64,000 nt of DNA from Paraburkholderia phenazinium (GCF_900142845.1 NZ_FSRU01000002.1:558001-622000), one strand, 5' to 3'. Counted from the first letter of the stretch, positions 46,956-57,527 are shown. Made by a program: numbers and translations. The notes: generated from the sequence alone by a model not told the origin.

Positions 46956-47930
46956 CTACGGCGTAATCACCACTTTCCCCACCACCCGCCGCTCGGCCAT
47001 CTCCCGTAGCGCCCGCCCGGTTTCCTCGAGCGGATAGCGCGCCGACACATACGGCCGCAGCTTACCTTCGCCGATCCACCCCACCATCTGCTTGAATGCC
47101 GCCGCGTTGTGCTGCGGCTCGCGCTTCGCAAAGTCGCCCCAGAACACGCCGACAAGGCTGGCGCCTTTGAGCAGCGCGAGGTTGAGCGGCAATCTGGGAA
47201 TCTCGCCGTTCGCAAAGCCCACTACCAGATAACGGCCGCGCCAGCCGATACTGCGGAACGCCGGTTCCGCATAAACGCCGCCGACCGGATCGTAGATCAC
47301 GTCCGGCCCTTTGCCGTCGGTGAGCGCCTTGATGCGCTCGCGCAGGTCTTCGGTGCTGTAGTTGATCGTCGCATCCGCGCCGTGCTTCACGCAGATGGCG
47401 AGCTTCTCGTCCGAGGACGCCGCCGCGATCACCCGCGCGCCCAGCGCCTTGCCGATCTCCACCGCGGCGAGGCCGACGCCGCCCGCCGCACCCAGCACGA
47501 GCATCGTTTCACCCGCCTTCAAAGCCGCGCGATCGACCACCGCGTGGTGCGATGTGCCATAGGCGAGCGTGAAGGCCGCCGCCACGGCAAAGTCGATGCC
47601 GTCGGCAAGCGGCACGCAGGCGGCCGCAGGCGCCACGGCCTGCTCCGCAAAGCCGCCCTGGCCGGTGAACGCCACCACGCGCGCGCCCGGCTGAAACTGC
47701 GACACGCCGGCGCCGACCGCGCGCACAATGCCGGCCACTTCCGAGCCCGGCGTAAAGGGCAGCGGCGGCTTGAACTGGTATTTGTTCTCGATGATCAGCA
47801 CGTCGGGGAAATTGACGCTGGCCGCCTTGACGTCGATCACCACCTCGCCGGCTTGCGGCGTGAGGTCGGGCAACGCTTCGACCACCAGGCTCTCCGGCGG
47901 GCCATATTGATTGCAGCGAATCGCGCGCAT
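46956..47930 (-). CDS. NADPH:quinone oxidoreductase-like zinc-independent alcohol dehydrogenase family enzyme
   Basis: 324-aa medium-chain dehydrogenase/reductase of the quinone oxidoreductase (Qor/zeta-crystallin) type. The N-terminal GroES-like fold (MRAIRCNQYGPPESLVVEALPDL) lacks the zinc-ligand cysteines of alcohol dehydrogenases. NAD(P) binding is at LVLGAAGGVGLAAVEIGKALGARVIAAASS. It would reduce quinones or alpha,beta-unsaturated carbonyls. ATG 47930 gives the family N-terminus; an upstream in-frame start at 48023 adds 31 unconserved residues. It diverges from surE with 148 bp between starts. Confidence 0.92.
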   Translation of the reverse strand: MRAIRCNQYGPPESLVVEALPDLTPQAGEVVIDVKAASVNFPDVLIIENKYQFKPPLPFTPGSEVAGIVRAVGAGVSQFQPGARVVAFTGQGGFAEQAVAPAAACVPLADGIDFAVAAAFTLAYGTSHHAVVDRAALKAGETMLVLGAAGGVGLAAVEIGKALGARVIAAASSDEKLAICVKHGADATINYSTEDLRERIKALTDGKGPDVIYDPVGGVYAEPAFRSIGWRGRYLVVGFANGEIPRLPLNLALLKGASLVGVFWGDFAKREPQHNAAAFKQMVGWIGEGKLRPYVSARYPLEETGRALREMAERRVVGKVVITP

Positions 47931-48078
47931 CGTGTCTCCATGTCGATCGGGTTCACTTCGGTATTCTGAAGTGTAAAGCAAGCCGAACGACCGTGCGTTT
48001 TTGTCGTGCCGCAGTCGCTGCATCCGCGATGCCTGGCGTGTCGTTCGCGCGTCTTCTTTCCTCGGTTACAATCGCCGC

Positions 48079-48837
48079 ATGCGAATCCTACTCAGCAACG
48101 ACGATGGTTATCTGGCGCCAGGCCTTGCTGCGCTTTACGAAGCGCTGAAGGCGTTCGCCGACGTCACTGTGATGGCGCCCGAGCAGAACTGCAGCGGCGC
48201 GTCGAACTCGTTGACGCTGTCGCGGCCGTTATCGGTGCTGCGCTCGGCGACGGGTTTCTATTACGTGAACGGCACGCCAACCGACTCCGTGCACATTGCC
48301 CTGACCGGCATGCTCGACCACACGCCCGATCTGGTGGTGTCCGGCATCAACAACGGCCAGAACATGGGCGAGGACACGCTGTATTCCGGCACGGTCGCCG
48401 CGGCGACTGAAGGCATCATGTTCGGCGTGCCCGCCATCGCGTTTTCGCTGGTCGACAAGGATTGGGTCCATCTCGACGCCGCCACGCGCGTGGCAGCGGA
48501 AATCGTCGCCCATTACCTCGAGCATCCGCTGGCCGGCAACCCGTTGCTGAACGTCAATATTCCCAACCTGCCGTACGAGCAGCTCGGCGACTGGCGCATC
48601 ACCCGTCTGGGCAAGCGGCATCCGTCGCAGCCGGTGATCCGCCAGACCAACCCGCGCGGCGAACCGATCTACTGGATCGGCCCGTCGGGTAGCGCGCGCG
48701 ATGCGAGCGAGGGCACCGACTTCCACGCCGTCGCCAACGGCCAGGTGTCGATCACGCCGCTGCAGCTCGATCTGACCCACACGGACATGTTGCCCGCGGC
48801 GCGCGACTGGCTGCGCGCCGGGAGCGGCGCTTCATGA
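48079..48837 (+). CDS. surE: 5'/3'-nucleotidase SurE
   Basis: 252-aa metal-dependent nucleotidase. The N-terminal [16 protein letters not shown] carries the metal-binding D-D pair, [14 protein letters not shown] the substrate loop, and [27 protein letters not shown] the conserved core. Length matches E. coli SurE (253 aa). ATG 48079. Its TGA overlaps the pcm ATG (ATGA), and the order surE-pcm-nlpD-rpoS is the same stationary-phase survival cluster as in E. coli. Confidence 0.97.
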   Translation: MRILLSNDDGYLAPGLAALYEALKAFADVTVMAPEQNCSGASNSLTLSRPLSVLRSATGFYYVNGTPTDSVHIALTGMLDHTPDLVVSGINNGQNMGEDTLYSGTVAAATEGIMFGVPAIAFSLVDKDWVHLDAATRVAAEIVAHYLEHPLAGNPLLNVNIPNLPYEQLGDWRITRLGKRHPSQPVIRQTNPRGEPIYWIGPSGSARDASEGTDFHAVANGQVSITPLQLDLTHTDMLPAARDWLRAGSGAS

Positions 48838-49913
48838 CCAACGAGCGCGCAAAGCGCTTTCCGCTTGGCCTCGAGGATCTGGTGCGCGAGCCACGGCGGC
48901 CCGAAGGGCGCCCCGGCGAAGTGCGCGCGGCGAACCTCGCCGCGGCGACCGAGGCCCGTGCGGCCGGCGCGCGCGCGAAGACCTCGGCACGCGGCGAGAT
49001 CGCCGGCGGCCGTACCGCTAGCCAGCCGGCCAAAGCGGCGGCTTTGGTTAAACCCGCGGTTAAACCCGCAGTTAAACCGGCGCTCAAGCCCGCAGTCAAA
49101 ACGGCGGCCAAACCTTCGGCATCCGTCGTCACGAAACAAAGCGCAAGCGCGACGGTGGCGAAGCCGCTGGCCAACCGGCCTGCGCCCAAGCCCGTCGCGC
49201 CGCGCCCGAGCGCCAAGCCTGCCGAACGCAGCGCCGCACCGAATGTCGCGTTGAACGGTGCACTTGCACTGACTTCGGAACGGGTTCGCGAGCGCATGGT
49301 CGAACGCCTGCGGGCAAACGGCATTACCGATCAGCGCGTGGTGCATGCGATGTCGGTGGTGCCGCGCCACATGTTCGTGGACCCGGGGCTTGCCCCCCAG
49401 GCTTACGAGGACGCGGCGCTGCCGATCGGCCATCACCAGACCATCTCCAAGCCTTCGGTGGTCGCGCGGATGATCGAGCTGGCCGCCGCCGGCCGGACCC
49501 TCACGAACGTGCTCGAAATCGGCACGGGCTGCGGTTACCAGGCGGCGGTGCTGAGCCAGGTTGCACGCGATGTTTATTCGATTGAACGCATCAAACCGCT
49601 CTACGAGCGCGCCAAGACCAACTTGCGTCCGCTACGCATTCCGAACATCCGGCTGCACTACGGTGATGGCCGCATCGGTTTGCCGGCGGTCGCGCCGTTC
49701 GACGCGATCGTGATTGCCGCGGCAGGCCTCGACGTCCCGCAGGCTTTGCTTGAGCAACTTGCGATCGGCGGTCGCCTCGTTGCGCCGGTCGGCACGCAGG
49801 ATGGCCAGACGCAGCAGGTGCTCACGCTCGTCGAACGGACCGGGCCCGCGCAATGGCGCGAGTCGCGGCTTGATCGCGTTTTCTTTGTACCCTTAAAATC
49901 CGGAGTGATTTGA
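48834..49913 (+). CDS. pcm: Protein-L-isoaspartate O-methyltransferase with long basic N-terminal extension
   Basis: 359-aa repair methyltransferase acting on isoaspartyl residues in aged proteins. The catalytic part is the last ~215 residues: [35 protein letters not shown], the SAM motif [18 protein letters not shown] (from about 225) and GRLVAPVG. The first ~140 residues are an A/K/P/R-rich extension absent from E. coli Pcm (208 aa), including [17 protein letters not shown] encoded by tandem 12-bp repeats. The extension resembles histone-like or RNA-binding tails; its role is unknown. Coupled to surE by ATGA and closely followed by nlpD. Confidence 0.94.
   Translation: MTNERAKRFPLGLEDLVREPRRPEGRPGEVRAANLAAATEARAAGARAKTSARGEIAGGRTASQPAKAAALVKPAVKPAVKPALKPAVKTAAKPSASVVTKQSASATVAKPLANRPAPKPVAPRPSAKPAERSAAPNVALNGALALTSERVRERMVERLRANGITDQRVVHAMSVVPRHMFVDPGLAPQAYEDAALPIGHHQTISKPSVVARMIELAAAGRTLTNVLEIGTGCGYQAAVLSQVARDVYSIERIKPLYERAKTNLRPLRIPNIRLHYGDGRIGLPAVAPFDAIVIAAAGLDVPQALLEQLAIGGRLVAPVGTQDGQTQQVLTLVERTGPAQWRESRLDRVFFVPLKSGVI
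49047..49106 (+). repeat. Tandem 12-bp repeat within the pcm extension
   Basis: Five consecutive 12-bp units: GTTAAACCCGCG, GTTAAACCCGCA, GTTAAACCGGCG, then two more diverged units. They encode a repeated Val/Leu-Lys-Pro/Thr-Ala unit. The first three copies are nearly identical, suggesting recent expansion by slippage. Confidence 0.85.
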
Positions 49914-49918
49914 CACCG

Positions 49919-50857
49919 ATGAGTATGTTGCGCGCGATGCAAAAAAACAGCCTGAATGTCCATCTGACCGTAGCCCAGCGTAGCGTGTGCGTGGTCGCGC
50001 TCTCCCTGTTGGCGGCCTGTGCGACGCGGCTCGATAACGCGCCGGTAGTCGATAAATCCGGCGACCTCGGTACCCAGTCCGCGCAGCAGGCGCCGGCGGC
50101 ACCCGTGCCGCTGGGTCCGCCGCCTCCGGGTTATTACCGGGTCAAACCGGGCGATACGCTCTACCGCATCGCTCTGGAAAACGGTCAGAATTATCGCGAC
50201 ATCGCGACGTGGAACAACCTGACCAACCCGAACCAGATCGAAGTCGATCAACTGCTGCGGGTGGCGCCGCCAGGCGCGAACGTCGCGGCGCTTACGCCTG
50301 GCGTGGCCACCTCGCCGGTGATCGGTGGCGGCGTGCAGACGGCGCCGCTGGGCGGTTCGTCAGCGCCGCCTCCGTCGCCGGGCGGAACGGCAGGCGTGGC
50401 GTCGGTGCCGCCGGTCTACGGTGCGGGTTCAAGCGCCACCACGATCCCGCCGCAAACCGGAGCGAGCGACACAGGCGCGGCTGCTGCGAGCAACGTCGCG
50501 TTCGCCTGGCCGGTGCGCGGCCCGATCCTCGGCACGTTTGACGACGCCACCAACAAGGGCGTCAATATCGGCGGGGCTGCCGGCGACCCGGTGAAAGCGG
50601 CTGCCGATGGCCGCGTCGTTTATGCGGGAAATGGGCTGCGCGGTTACGGCAATCTCATTATCATCAAGCATGATGCAACTTATCTTACGGCGTATGCACA
50701 TAACCGCGCTTTGATGGTAAAAGAGGGAGACGCGGTGACCAAAGGGCAGAAGATCGCCGAAATGGGCAATAGCGATTCGGACCGTGTGATGTTGCATTTC
50801 GAAGTTCGCCGGCAGGGTAAGCCTGTCGACCCACTGAAGTATTTGCCGCCGCAATAA
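49919..50857 (+). CDS. nlpD: NlpD-like lipoprotein with LysM and degenerate M23 peptidase domain
   Basis: 312-aa outer membrane lipoprotein. The signal sequence ends in the lipobox LLAAC (cysteine about residue 33). A LysM domain follows (YYRVKPGDTLYRIALENGQNYRDIATWNNL), then a P/G/S-rich linker and a C-terminal LytM/M23 domain. The M23 zinc ligands are not kept: the HxxxD segment reads NKGVNIGGAAGD and the HxH is HNR. It should therefore not cut peptidoglycan but activate an amidase, as NlpD does for AmiC. Start is uncertain: ATG 49919 was used; TTG 49910 (overlapping the pcm stop) lies closer to GGAG, and ATG 49925 is also possible. In E. coli the rpoS promoter lies inside nlpD. Confidence 0.93.
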   Translation: MSMLRAMQKNSLNVHLTVAQRSVCVVALSLLAACATRLDNAPVVDKSGDLGTQSAQQAPAAPVPLGPPPPGYYRVKPGDTLYRIALENGQNYRDIATWNNLTNPNQIEVDQLLRVAPPGANVAALTPGVATSPVIGGGVQTAPLGGSSAPPPSPGGTAGVASVPPVYGAGSSATTIPPQTGASDTGAAAASNVAFAWPVRGPILGTFDDATNKGVNIGGAAGDPVKAAADGRVVYAGNGLRGYGNLIIIKHDATYLTAYAHNRALMVKEGDAVTKGQKIAEMGNSDSDRVMLHFEVRRQGKPVDPLKYLPPQ

Positions 50858-50868
50858 GCGATACGACC

Positions 50869-51963
50869 ATGCCGAAATCGAAGCGCCGCACGCCGCAAGC
50901 CGAGTCTGAGAAGATCAGTCGCGCCACGCAAGTTACGGTGGAGGACGGCGGTGCTTCGGAGGTCGAAGACGATAGCGTTGACGATCTGGACAACGCACGC
51001 GATCTCGACGAGCGCCAAAGCGGTACGGAGGAAGCCGGCGAAACGCGCGAAAGCGCGAGCGACGCCGCGCCCGACGCCGACGATTTCCGCGCGCTGCTGC
51101 AAGCCGAACTCACGGCTGACACGATCCAGCATTACCTCAACCGGATCAGCGTGAAGCCGCTGTTGACGGTGGAGGAGGAGCAGCGCTATTCGCGGCTGGC
51201 CAAGGCCGGCGAGTTCGAAGCGCGCCAGGTGATGATCGAGCGCAATCTGCGGCTCGTCGTCAGTATCGCGAAAGGCTATCTGAACCGCGGCGTGCCGCTG
51301 CTCGATCTGATCGAAGAGGGCAACCTCGGCCTGATGCACGCCATCGAGAAGTTCGATCCCACGCGCGGCTTCCGTTTTTCCACGTATGCCACCTGGTGGA
51401 TCCGTCAGAGCATCGAGCGCGCCATCATGAATCAGGCGCGTACCGTGCGTCTGCCGGTGCACGTGATTCGCGAGCTCAACCAGGTGCTGCGCGCCAAGCG
51501 CCATCTGGAGAAGAACTCCATGAATTCCGGCGACGCGGCCGACCGCCGCGACGCCAGCATCGACGACATCGCGTACCTGACCGGCAAGACCACCGACGAA
51601 GTCACCGACATCCTCGCGCTGAACGAGCACACGGCGTCGCTCGACGCGCCGCTCGATCTCGATCCGGCGAGCAGCCTGCTCGATCTGCTGTCCGACGACC
51701 AGAGCCAGTCGCCGGATGCCGAGGTGCAGCACCGCGAGCTGGAAACGTTGACGCGCGCGTGGCTCGCCCGCCTGTCCGACAAGCATCGTCACGTGATCGA
51801 GCGCCGCTTCGGGCTCAATCATATCGAGCCGGCCACGCTCGAAGAGCTGGCCGACGAAATGGGCCTCACGCGCGAGCGTGTGCGCCAGATCCAGCAGGAA
51901 GCGCTGGTTCGCCTGAAGCGCTTCTTTGCCTCCAACGGTGTACGCAAGGACGCCGTTTTATAA
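50869..51963 (+). CDS. rpoS: RNA polymerase sigma factor RpoS
   Basis: 364-aa stationary-phase/general stress sigma factor. An acidic N-terminal stretch (about 15-80) precedes region 1.2 (DTIQHYLNRISVKPLLTVEEEQRYSRLAKAG). Region 2 is VSIAKGYLNRGVPLLDLIEEGNLGLMHAIEKFDPTRGFRFSTYATWWIRQSIERAIMNQ. Region 3 follows with LPVHVIRELNQVLRAKRHLEKN, and region 4 has ATLEELADEMGLTRERVRQIQQEALVRLK. It is longer than E. coli RpoS (330 aa) mainly at the N-terminus. ATG 50869, 11 bp after nlpD. Confidence 0.97.
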   Translation: MPKSKRRTPQAESEKISRATQVTVEDGGASEVEDDSVDDLDNARDLDERQSGTEEAGETRESASDAAPDADDFRALLQAELTADTIQHYLNRISVKPLLTVEEEQRYSRLAKAGEFEARQVMIERNLRLVVSIAKGYLNRGVPLLDLIEEGNLGLMHAIEKFDPTRGFRFSTYATWWIRQSIERAIMNQARTVRLPVHVIRELNQVLRAKRHLEKNSMNSGDAADRRDASIDDIAYLTGKTTDEVTDILALNEHTASLDAPLDLDPASSLLDLLSDDQSQSPDAEVQHRELETLTRAWLARLSDKHRHVIERRFGLNHIEPATLEELADEMGLTRERVRQIQQEALVRLKRFFASNGVRKDAVL

Positions 51964-51967
51964 GCCG

Positions 51968-52744
51968 ATGACACCGATTCTTGTTTTCGACATCGAGACG
52001 ATTCCCGATGTCGCCGGCATTCGCCGCCTCGAAGATTTGCCCGCCACGCTCAGCGACGCCGAAGTCGCCGAGCATGCCTTCGCCGCGCGCCGCGAAAAAA
52101 CCGGCAGCGATTTCCTGCCGCACCACCTGCAACGGATTGCGGCGATCTCCTGCGTGTTCCGCGACAACAACGGCTTTCGCGTGCGCTCGCTCGGCACGCT
52201 GGAGGATGGCGAAGCGGCGCTGGTGCAGTCGTTCTACCGGGTGATCGAGAAGTACACGCCGCAACTGGTGTCGTGGAACGGCGGCGGCTTCGATCTGCCG
52301 GTGCTGAACTACCGGGCGCTGGTCAACGGGATTCCGGCGAGCCGCTTCTGGGATCTGGGCGAGGACGACCGCGAGTTCAAGTGGAACAACTACATCAGCC
52401 GCTACCACGCGCGCCATACGGATCTGATGGACGTGCTGGCGATGTACCAGGCACGCGCCAACGCGCCGCTTGACGCGCTCGCCAAGCTATGCGGCTTCCC
52501 CGGCAAGCTCGGCATGGACGGCGGCCAGGTGTGGCACGCGTTTCAGGACGGGCAGATCGAAGAGATCCGCAATTACTGCGAGACCGACGTCGTCAACACT
52601 TACCTGCTGTACTGCCGCTTCCAGTTGATGCGCGGCGGTTTCTCGCCGGAAGAATACGCAGACGAAATCGCGCTGGTGAAAAGCGCGCTGGCGCTCGAGC
52701 CTTCGCCGCATTGGGCGGAGTATCTGGCAGCGTTCGATAAGTAG
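51968..52744 (+). CDS. Predicted 3'-5' exonuclease of the PolB-exonuclease-like family
   Basis: 258-aa DEDD-type nuclease (Pfam DNA_pol_B_exo2 family). Motif I is VFDIETIPD at the N-terminus, motif II SWNGGGFDLPVLNYRAL, and motif III near EIRNYCETDVVNTYLLY; these supply the acidic metal ligands. It is not fused to a polymerase, so its substrate (DNA repair intermediates or RNA) is unknown. ATG 51968 starts four bases after the rpoS stop and it is probably co-transcribed; an in-frame upstream start at 51926 lies within rpoS. Confidence 0.9.
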   Translation: MTPILVFDIETIPDVAGIRRLEDLPATLSDAEVAEHAFAARREKTGSDFLPHHLQRIAAISCVFRDNNGFRVRSLGTLEDGEAALVQSFYRVIEKYTPQLVSWNGGGFDLPVLNYRALVNGIPASRFWDLGEDDREFKWNNYISRYHARHTDLMDVLAMYQARANAPLDALAKLCGFPGKLGMDGGQVWHAFQDGQIEEIRNYCETDVVNTYLLYCRFQLMRGGFSPEEYADEIALVKSALALEPSPHWAEYLAAFDK

Positions 52745-52916
52745 GTGGCTCCGGGGCGCGCGTCGTCGAGCGTGCGCGCGGGGGCGAGGTTGTCCGCCGC
52801 GTCGCGCCCCCGCCGGACGACGCTCCAGTTGATCCGCCGCATCGTCAAATCTCCGTCGCCGCTTGTGGTTCGTCTACAATCTCGCCTTCCCCCAACAGTC
52901 TGTCAGGAAGCCGCAG

Positions 52917-54356
52917 GTGTCTCAGATTGCCCCCCATCGTGCCTCGAACCGCTCGTCCAGACGCAAGAAAAAAGCGTCCGCCGAAGCGGCTACGTCAGCC
53001 GCGCCCGCCGCGTCCGTTATAGCCCCGATTCTGGAAGTCGAATCGCTCGACATGGAAGCGCGCGGCGTAGGCCGTACCGTCAACGAAGACGGCACGCCGG
53101 GCAAGGTGATTTTCGTCGAAGGCGCCTTGCCGGGTGAGCGTGTCACCTATTTGAGCTACCGTCGCAAGCCGAGTTTCGAACAGGCGGAAGTGGTCGACGT
53201 GCTGCGCGAAAGCGTGATCCGCACCAAGCCGCAGTGTCAGTTCTTCGGCACCTGCGGCGGTTGCTCGATGCAACACCTCGACGTGCGCGCGCAGATTGCC
53301 GTCAAGCAGCGTGTGCTCGAAGACAATCTTTCTCATCTGGCGAAGCTGCGGCCCGAAACCGTGTACCGGCCGATTCACGGTCCGTCATGGGGATACCGTT
53401 ACCGGGCGCGCCTCACCGTGCGCCACGTGGCCAAGAAGGGCGGCGTGCTGGTGGGCTTCCACGAACGCAAGAGCAGCTTTATCGCCGATATGACCTCGTG
53501 CGAAGTGCTGCCGCCGCACGTCTCGGCGATGCTGGTGCCGCTGCGCCGGCTGGTCGAAGGCCTGTCGATTCGCGAGCGCATGCCGCAGATCGAACTCGCG
53601 GTCGGCTCGACGGTGACGGCGCTGGTGCTGCGCATTCTGGAGCCGATCAACGCGGCCGACGAGCAACTGCTGCGCGAATTCGCCGATGCCCACAACGTGC
53701 AGTTCTGGCTGCAGCCGCAGGGGCCGGATTCGGTGGCGCCGTTCTACCCGCTCGATGCCCGGCTCGACTACACGCTGCCGGAGTACAACATCCGCATGCC
53801 GTTCAAGCCGACCGACTTCACCCAGGTGAATCACCAGATCAACCGGGTGCTGGTGGGCCGCGCGCTGCGTCTGCTGGCGCCGTCGCGCGGCGATCGCGTG
53901 CTGGATCTGTTCTGCGGCATTGGCAATTTCACGCTGCCGCTTGCGCGGATATCGAAGGAAGTGGTGGGCATCGAGGGCAGCGAGGTGCTGACCACGCGGG
54001 CGCTCGCCAATGCCGCGGAGAACGGCGTGGCGGAGCACACCTCGTTCGCCTGCCGGAACCTGTTTGAGGTGACCGCCGACGACATGCGCGCGCTCGGCCA
54101 CTTCGACAAGTTCCTCATCGACCCGCCGCGCGAAGGCGCGCTGGCTGTTTCGAAAGCGCTGGCCGAGATCGCCCAGAGCGGCGACGGTCCGCTGCCGAAG
54201 CGGATTGTCTACGTGTCCTGCAATCCGTCGACCCTCGCCCGCGATGCCGGTCTGCTCGTTCACGAAGCCGGCTACCGGCTCAAGGGCGCGGGCGTGGTCA
54301 ACATGTTCCCGCATACGTCGCATGTGGAGTCGATCGCGCTGTTCGAGCGCGACTGA
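52917..54356 (+). CDS. rlmD: 23S rRNA (uracil(1939)-C(5))-methyltransferase RlmD
   Basis: 479-aa SAM-dependent RNA methyltransferase. A basic N-terminal segment ([13 protein letters not shown]) precedes the TRAM domain. The [4Fe-4S] cysteines are in [16 protein letters not shown], with the fourth probably in [10 protein letters not shown]. The methyltransferase core has [17 protein letters not shown] and the catalytic cysteine in [16 protein letters not shown] 52917 has AGGAAG six bases upstream and was preferred to an in-frame ATG at 52863. It ends at a strong bidirectional terminator facing bamD. Confidence 0.94.
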   Translation: MSQIAPHRASNRSSRRKKKASAEAATSAAPAASVIAPILEVESLDMEARGVGRTVNEDGTPGKVIFVEGALPGERVTYLSYRRKPSFEQAEVVDVLRESVIRTKPQCQFFGTCGGCSMQHLDVRAQIAVKQRVLEDNLSHLAKLRPETVYRPIHGPSWGYRYRARLTVRHVAKKGGVLVGFHERKSSFIADMTSCEVLPPHVSAMLVPLRRLVEGLSIRERMPQIELAVGSTVTALVLRILEPINAADEQLLREFADAHNVQFWLQPQGPDSVAPFYPLDARLDYTLPEYNIRMPFKPTDFTQVNHQINRVLVGRALRLLAPSRGDRVLDLFCGIGNFTLPLARISKEVVGIEGSEVLTTRALANAAENGVAEHTSFACRNLFEVTADDMRALGHFDKFLIDPPREGALAVSKALAEIAQSGDGPLPKRIVYVSCNPSTLARDAGLLVHEAGYRLKGAGVVNMFPHTSHVESIALFERD

Positions 54357-54388
54357 CCGCGACTACGCTCAAGCACAGCGCACAAACA

Positions 54389-54421
54389 AAAACGCCACGA
54401 CCTTAAAGTCGTGGCGTTTTT
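54389..54421. terminator. Bidirectional terminator between rlmD and bamD
   Basis: Perfect 13-bp stem: AAAACGCCACGAC (54389-54401), loop CTTAAA, GTCGTGGCGTTTT (54408-54420), with further T. It serves rlmD on the plus strand and bamD on the minus strand. Confidence 0.93.
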
Positions 54422-54487
54422 GCTTGCTCGGACGTCGATCAGGCGTTGAGCTGGATCAGCTCCAGTAACGCTCGTCCCGTGTGTGGC

Positions 54488-55384
54488 TTAGAACTGCCAC
54501 CACGACTTCTGCTGACCGGGCCGTGCATGACCGGTGATGTAGGGGCTGTCCGGGAAGGTGCCGGCCAGCACGCGCTTCGTATCGTCGGCCAGTTGCGGTT
54601 GGTCGAGCTTCTGGTACGAGAGCATCATGATGTGCAGCGCGTCCTCAATTGCCGGCGCATTCCGGTAATCCCGGATGGCGAGCTGCGCACGGTTGATGGC
54701 GGCAACGTAAGCACCACGACGGTAGTAGTAGTCCGCTGCGTGAACTTCGTGAGACGCGAGGGCGTTCACGATATAGCGCATGCGTTGTGCGGCATCCGGT
54801 GCGTACTTGCTGTTCGGATACTTGTCGACCACCACCTTGAACGCGTCATACGACGCGCGCAGCGACTTCGGATCGCGCTCGCTCATGTCCTGGCCGGAGA
54901 AGCGGCCGAACAGACCGAGGTCGTCGTTGAAGTTGATCATGCCCTTCAGGTAGTACGCGTAGGCAATGTCGGGGTGACCCGGGTGCAGCTGGATGAAGCG
55001 GTCGATCGCCTCGTTGGCGGCGTCGTTCTCGCTGTCTTTCCAGTTGCAGTAGGCTACGTTGATCTGCGCCTGCTGGGCAAAATGGCCGAACGGATCGCGA
55101 CCCTCAAGCATTTCGAAATATTTCGCGCACTTGCCCCAGTCGCCGCCGGACAGCGCGTCTTGCGCCTCCGTATATAATTTGTTGTTTGGCCATGTAGCCG
55201 TTTCATCGGTCTTTTCCGGCAGGCCATGGCAGGCTGCCACGACGGCGATAGCCGCGACGCAGGCGAAGTAACGTGCCACTCTGCTAGCCGTGCTTCGGAG
55301 TGTGGCCCGGGCTGCTGTCCGCAGTGCTGTCTTTCGGGCCACCGTCTTTTGGGCCGATTCGATAATGATGTTCAAGGCTCGCAT
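54488..55384 (-). CDS. bamD: Outer membrane assembly lipoprotein BamD
   Basis: 298-aa lipoprotein of the BAM complex that inserts beta-barrel proteins. The lipobox VVAAC is at about residues 48-52, then TPR repeats ([31 protein letters not shown], and later [12 protein letters not shown] and [18 protein letters not shown]). The start is uncertain. ATG 55384 gives an unusually long n-region of about 35 residues before the hydrophobic stretch. An in-frame GTG at 55279 would give a normal signal peptide ([17 protein letters not shown]) but has no clear ribosome binding site. rluD is transcribed divergently from only 38 bp away. Confidence 0.93.
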   Translation of the reverse strand: MRALNIIIESAQKTVARKTALRTAARATLRSTASRVARYFACVAAIAVVAACHGLPEKTDETATWPNNKLYTEAQDALSGGDWGKCAKYFEMLEGRDPFGHFAQQAQINVAYCNWKDSENDAANEAIDRFIQLHPGHPDIAYAYYLKGMINFNDDLGLFGRFSGQDMSERDPKSLRASYDAFKVVVDKYPNSKYAPDAAQRMRYIVNALASHEVHAADYYYRRGAYVAAINRAQLAIRDYRNAPAIEDALHIMMLSYQKLDQPQLADDTKRVLAGTFPDSPYITGHARPGQQKSWWQF

Positions 55385-55422
55385 TTTCCAGTCTAGCTTT
55401 ACGTCCAGGTGACCCAGACTCA

Positions 55423-56664
55423 ATGACCCGTTCAAATAATCCGGTTCCTTCTACAGGTGCCCGGAATAGCAACAAAGATTATAGCCCAAGCGCTGACCCC
55501 ACCGACGCGTTGGGTAGGGATTCGTTAGACGACGATCTCGACAGCGACGCGCTTTTGCCCCCGCAGAGCGCGGGAGAAGTGCCTACTGTGAGCAGCAAGG
55601 CCGTGGACAACACGCCGCGCGTGGTCATCGTCCCCGACGAACTGGCCGGCGAGCGCCTCGACAAGGTACTGGCCAGAGTCTTTCCGGAGTTTTCGCGTAA
55701 CCGGCTGCAAAGCTGGATCGAAGCGGAGCGCGTGCGCGTGGACGGCGTGCCCGCGAAGATCCGCCAGCCAGTGCCGCTTGGCGCGAGCATCGAGCTCGTT
55801 CCCGATCTGCTGCCGGAGCAGCTTGCCTTCACGCCCGAACCCGTGCCGCTCGACGTTGTCTACGAAGACGAGACACTCGTGGTGATCAACAAGCCCGCCG
55901 GCATGGTGGTGCATCCGGCGGCCGGCAACTGGAGCGGCACCGTACTCAACGGGCTCCTGTATCGCTATGGCGAAGCGGCGTCGGGCTTGCCGCGCGCCGG
56001 TATCGTACACCGGCTCGACAAGGAGACCTCGGGGTTGATGGTGGTGGCGCGCACGCTCGAGGCGCAGACCGATCTCGTGCGGCAATTGCAGGCGCGCACA
56101 GTTAAGCGCCGCTATCTCGCGCTGGTGTGGGGCAACATGCCGGACGAGGGCACGATCGACGCGCCGATCGGCCGCGATCCGCGCGAACGCACCCGCATGG
56201 CGGTGGTCACGAGCGCCTCGGGCAAACCCGCGCGGACTCACTTCCGCCGTGTCGACTCGGCCATCTGGCAACGGCAGCCCGTATCGGCGATCCACTGCGA
56301 TCTGGAAACCGGACGCACCCACCAGATTCGCGTGCATTGCGCGCACATCGGTCATCCGCTGCTGGGCGATCCGGTCTATGGACGCGCACGCGGCAAGCGC
56401 TCGGTCACGCCGCTGCCCGACGGTTTCGCGCGCCAGGCGCTGCATGCATGGCGCCTGGGCCTGATTCACCCGCAGACCGGCCGCGAGATGCAATGGCGCG
56501 CCGAGGTGCCTGAAGACATGGCGGCGCTGTCGGCGGCGCTCGGGCTCGGCCGCGACGACGCGGGCGAGTTCGACGAGGCGTATTACGAAGATGAGGAAGG
56601 GGAAGGTTACGAAGCGTCTTTCGATGACGAGCTGGACGACGATGATGAGGACGACCACGCATGA
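55423..56664 (+). CDS. rluD: 23S rRNA pseudouridine synthase RluD
   Basis: 413-aa RluA-family synthase making pseudouridines 1911/1915/1917 in helix 69. An S4 RNA-binding domain ([39 protein letters not shown]) is followed by the catalytic core with the active aspartate in [19 protein letters not shown] and [23 protein letters not shown]. Both ends carry unusual sequence: about 65 low-complexity residues at the N-terminus and an acidic tail ([13 protein letters not shown]). GTG 55588 would remove most of the N-terminal extension. Its stop overlaps the pgeF ATG (ATGA). Confidence 0.94.
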   Translation: MTRSNNPVPSTGARNSNKDYSPSADPTDALGRDSLDDDLDSDALLPPQSAGEVPTVSSKAVDNTPRVVIVPDELAGERLDKVLARVFPEFSRNRLQSWIEAERVRVDGVPAKIRQPVPLGASIELVPDLLPEQLAFTPEPVPLDVVYEDETLVVINKPAGMVVHPAAGNWSGTVLNGLLYRYGEAASGLPRAGIVHRLDKETSGLMVVARTLEAQTDLVRQLQARTVKRRYLALVWGNMPDEGTIDAPIGRDPRERTRMAVVTSASGKPARTHFRRVDSAIWQRQPVSAIHCDLETGRTHQIRVHCAHIGHPLLGDPVYGRARGKRSVTPLPDGFARQALHAWRLGLIHPQTGREMQWRAEVPEDMAALSAALGLGRDDAGEFDEAYYEDEEGEGYEASFDDELDDDDEDDHA

Positions 56665-57527
56665 CGCAGCCCGACGCTACGCAGTCCGCCGCTACGCCGC
56701 CTGAGTTGACGCTCGCCGATGTGCTGCAACCCGCCTGGCGTGTCGCGCCGCGCGTGCGTTCGCTGGTGACCACGCGCAACGGCGGCGTGAGCCTGCCGCC
56801 GTTCGGCCGCTGGCACGACGGCGTCGAGACGCCGGGCGGCCTGAACCTCGGCCGGCTGGCGGGCGACGATCCGGCTTGCGTCGAGCAGAATCGCGCGCGT
56901 CTGATGAGCTTGACGGGTGGCGCCGAAGCGGCGTGGCTCCAGCAGGTTCACGGTGCGGATGTGGTGGATGCGCACGAGGTGCTGGCGCGGGCCCGCAAGG
57001 GCGAGCCACTCATGCGCGCCGACGCCAGCGTCACCAACCAGCCCGGCACGATTTGCGTCGTGATGATTGCCGATTGCATGCCTGTGTTGCTGTGCGACGC
57101 CGATGGCTGCGCGGTGGGTGCCGCGCATGCAGGGTGGCGCGGCCTGGCCGCGGGCGTCGTCGAGAAGACCGCGCAGCGCGTCGCCGATCTCGCGGGCACG
57201 CAGCCCGGCGCACTGCACGCGTATCTCGGACCGTCCATCGGACCTGCCACGTTCGAGGTGGGGGCAGACGTGCGCGACGCATTCATGAATGGCGCCGAGG
57301 ATTCGCAACGTGAGGCGACGGCTCGTGCGTTCGTGCCGCGTCCCGAGGCGGCGGGCAAATATCTCGCCGATCTGCCCGCGCTGGCGCGTTTGCGTTTGCA
57401 ACGTCTTGGCGTGACGCAGATTACCGGTGGCGACACATGCACGGTGACTCAGCGTGAACGTTTCTATTCTTACCGGCGCGATCGCGTCACAGGCCGCATG
57501 GCCGCCTTGATCTGGCTTGCCGACTGA
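56661..57527 (+). CDS. pgeF: Peptidoglycan editing factor PgeF (laccase-domain, YfiH family)
   Basis: 288-aa cytoplasmic enzyme of the multicopper polyphenol oxidase/YfiH family. Members remove mis-incorporated serine from UDP-MurNAc precursors and show purine nucleoside phosphorylase activity. Conserved metal ligands: [23 protein letters not shown] and [16 protein letters not shown]; the end has [20 protein letters not shown]. rluD-pgeF is a widespread pair, here coupled through ATGA. A terminator-like hairpin lies 170 bp downstream. Confidence 0.93.
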   Translation: MTQPDATQSAATPPELTLADVLQPAWRVAPRVRSLVTTRNGGVSLPPFGRWHDGVETPGGLNLGRLAGDDPACVEQNRARLMSLTGGAEAAWLQQVHGADVVDAHEVLARARKGEPLMRADASVTNQPGTICVVMIADCMPVLLCDADGCAVGAAHAGWRGLAAGVVEKTAQRVADLAGTQPGALHAYLGPSIGPATFEVGADVRDAFMNGAEDSQREATARAFVPRPEAAGKYLADLPALARLRLQRLGVTQITGGDTCTVTQRERFYSYRRDRVTGRMAALIWLAD

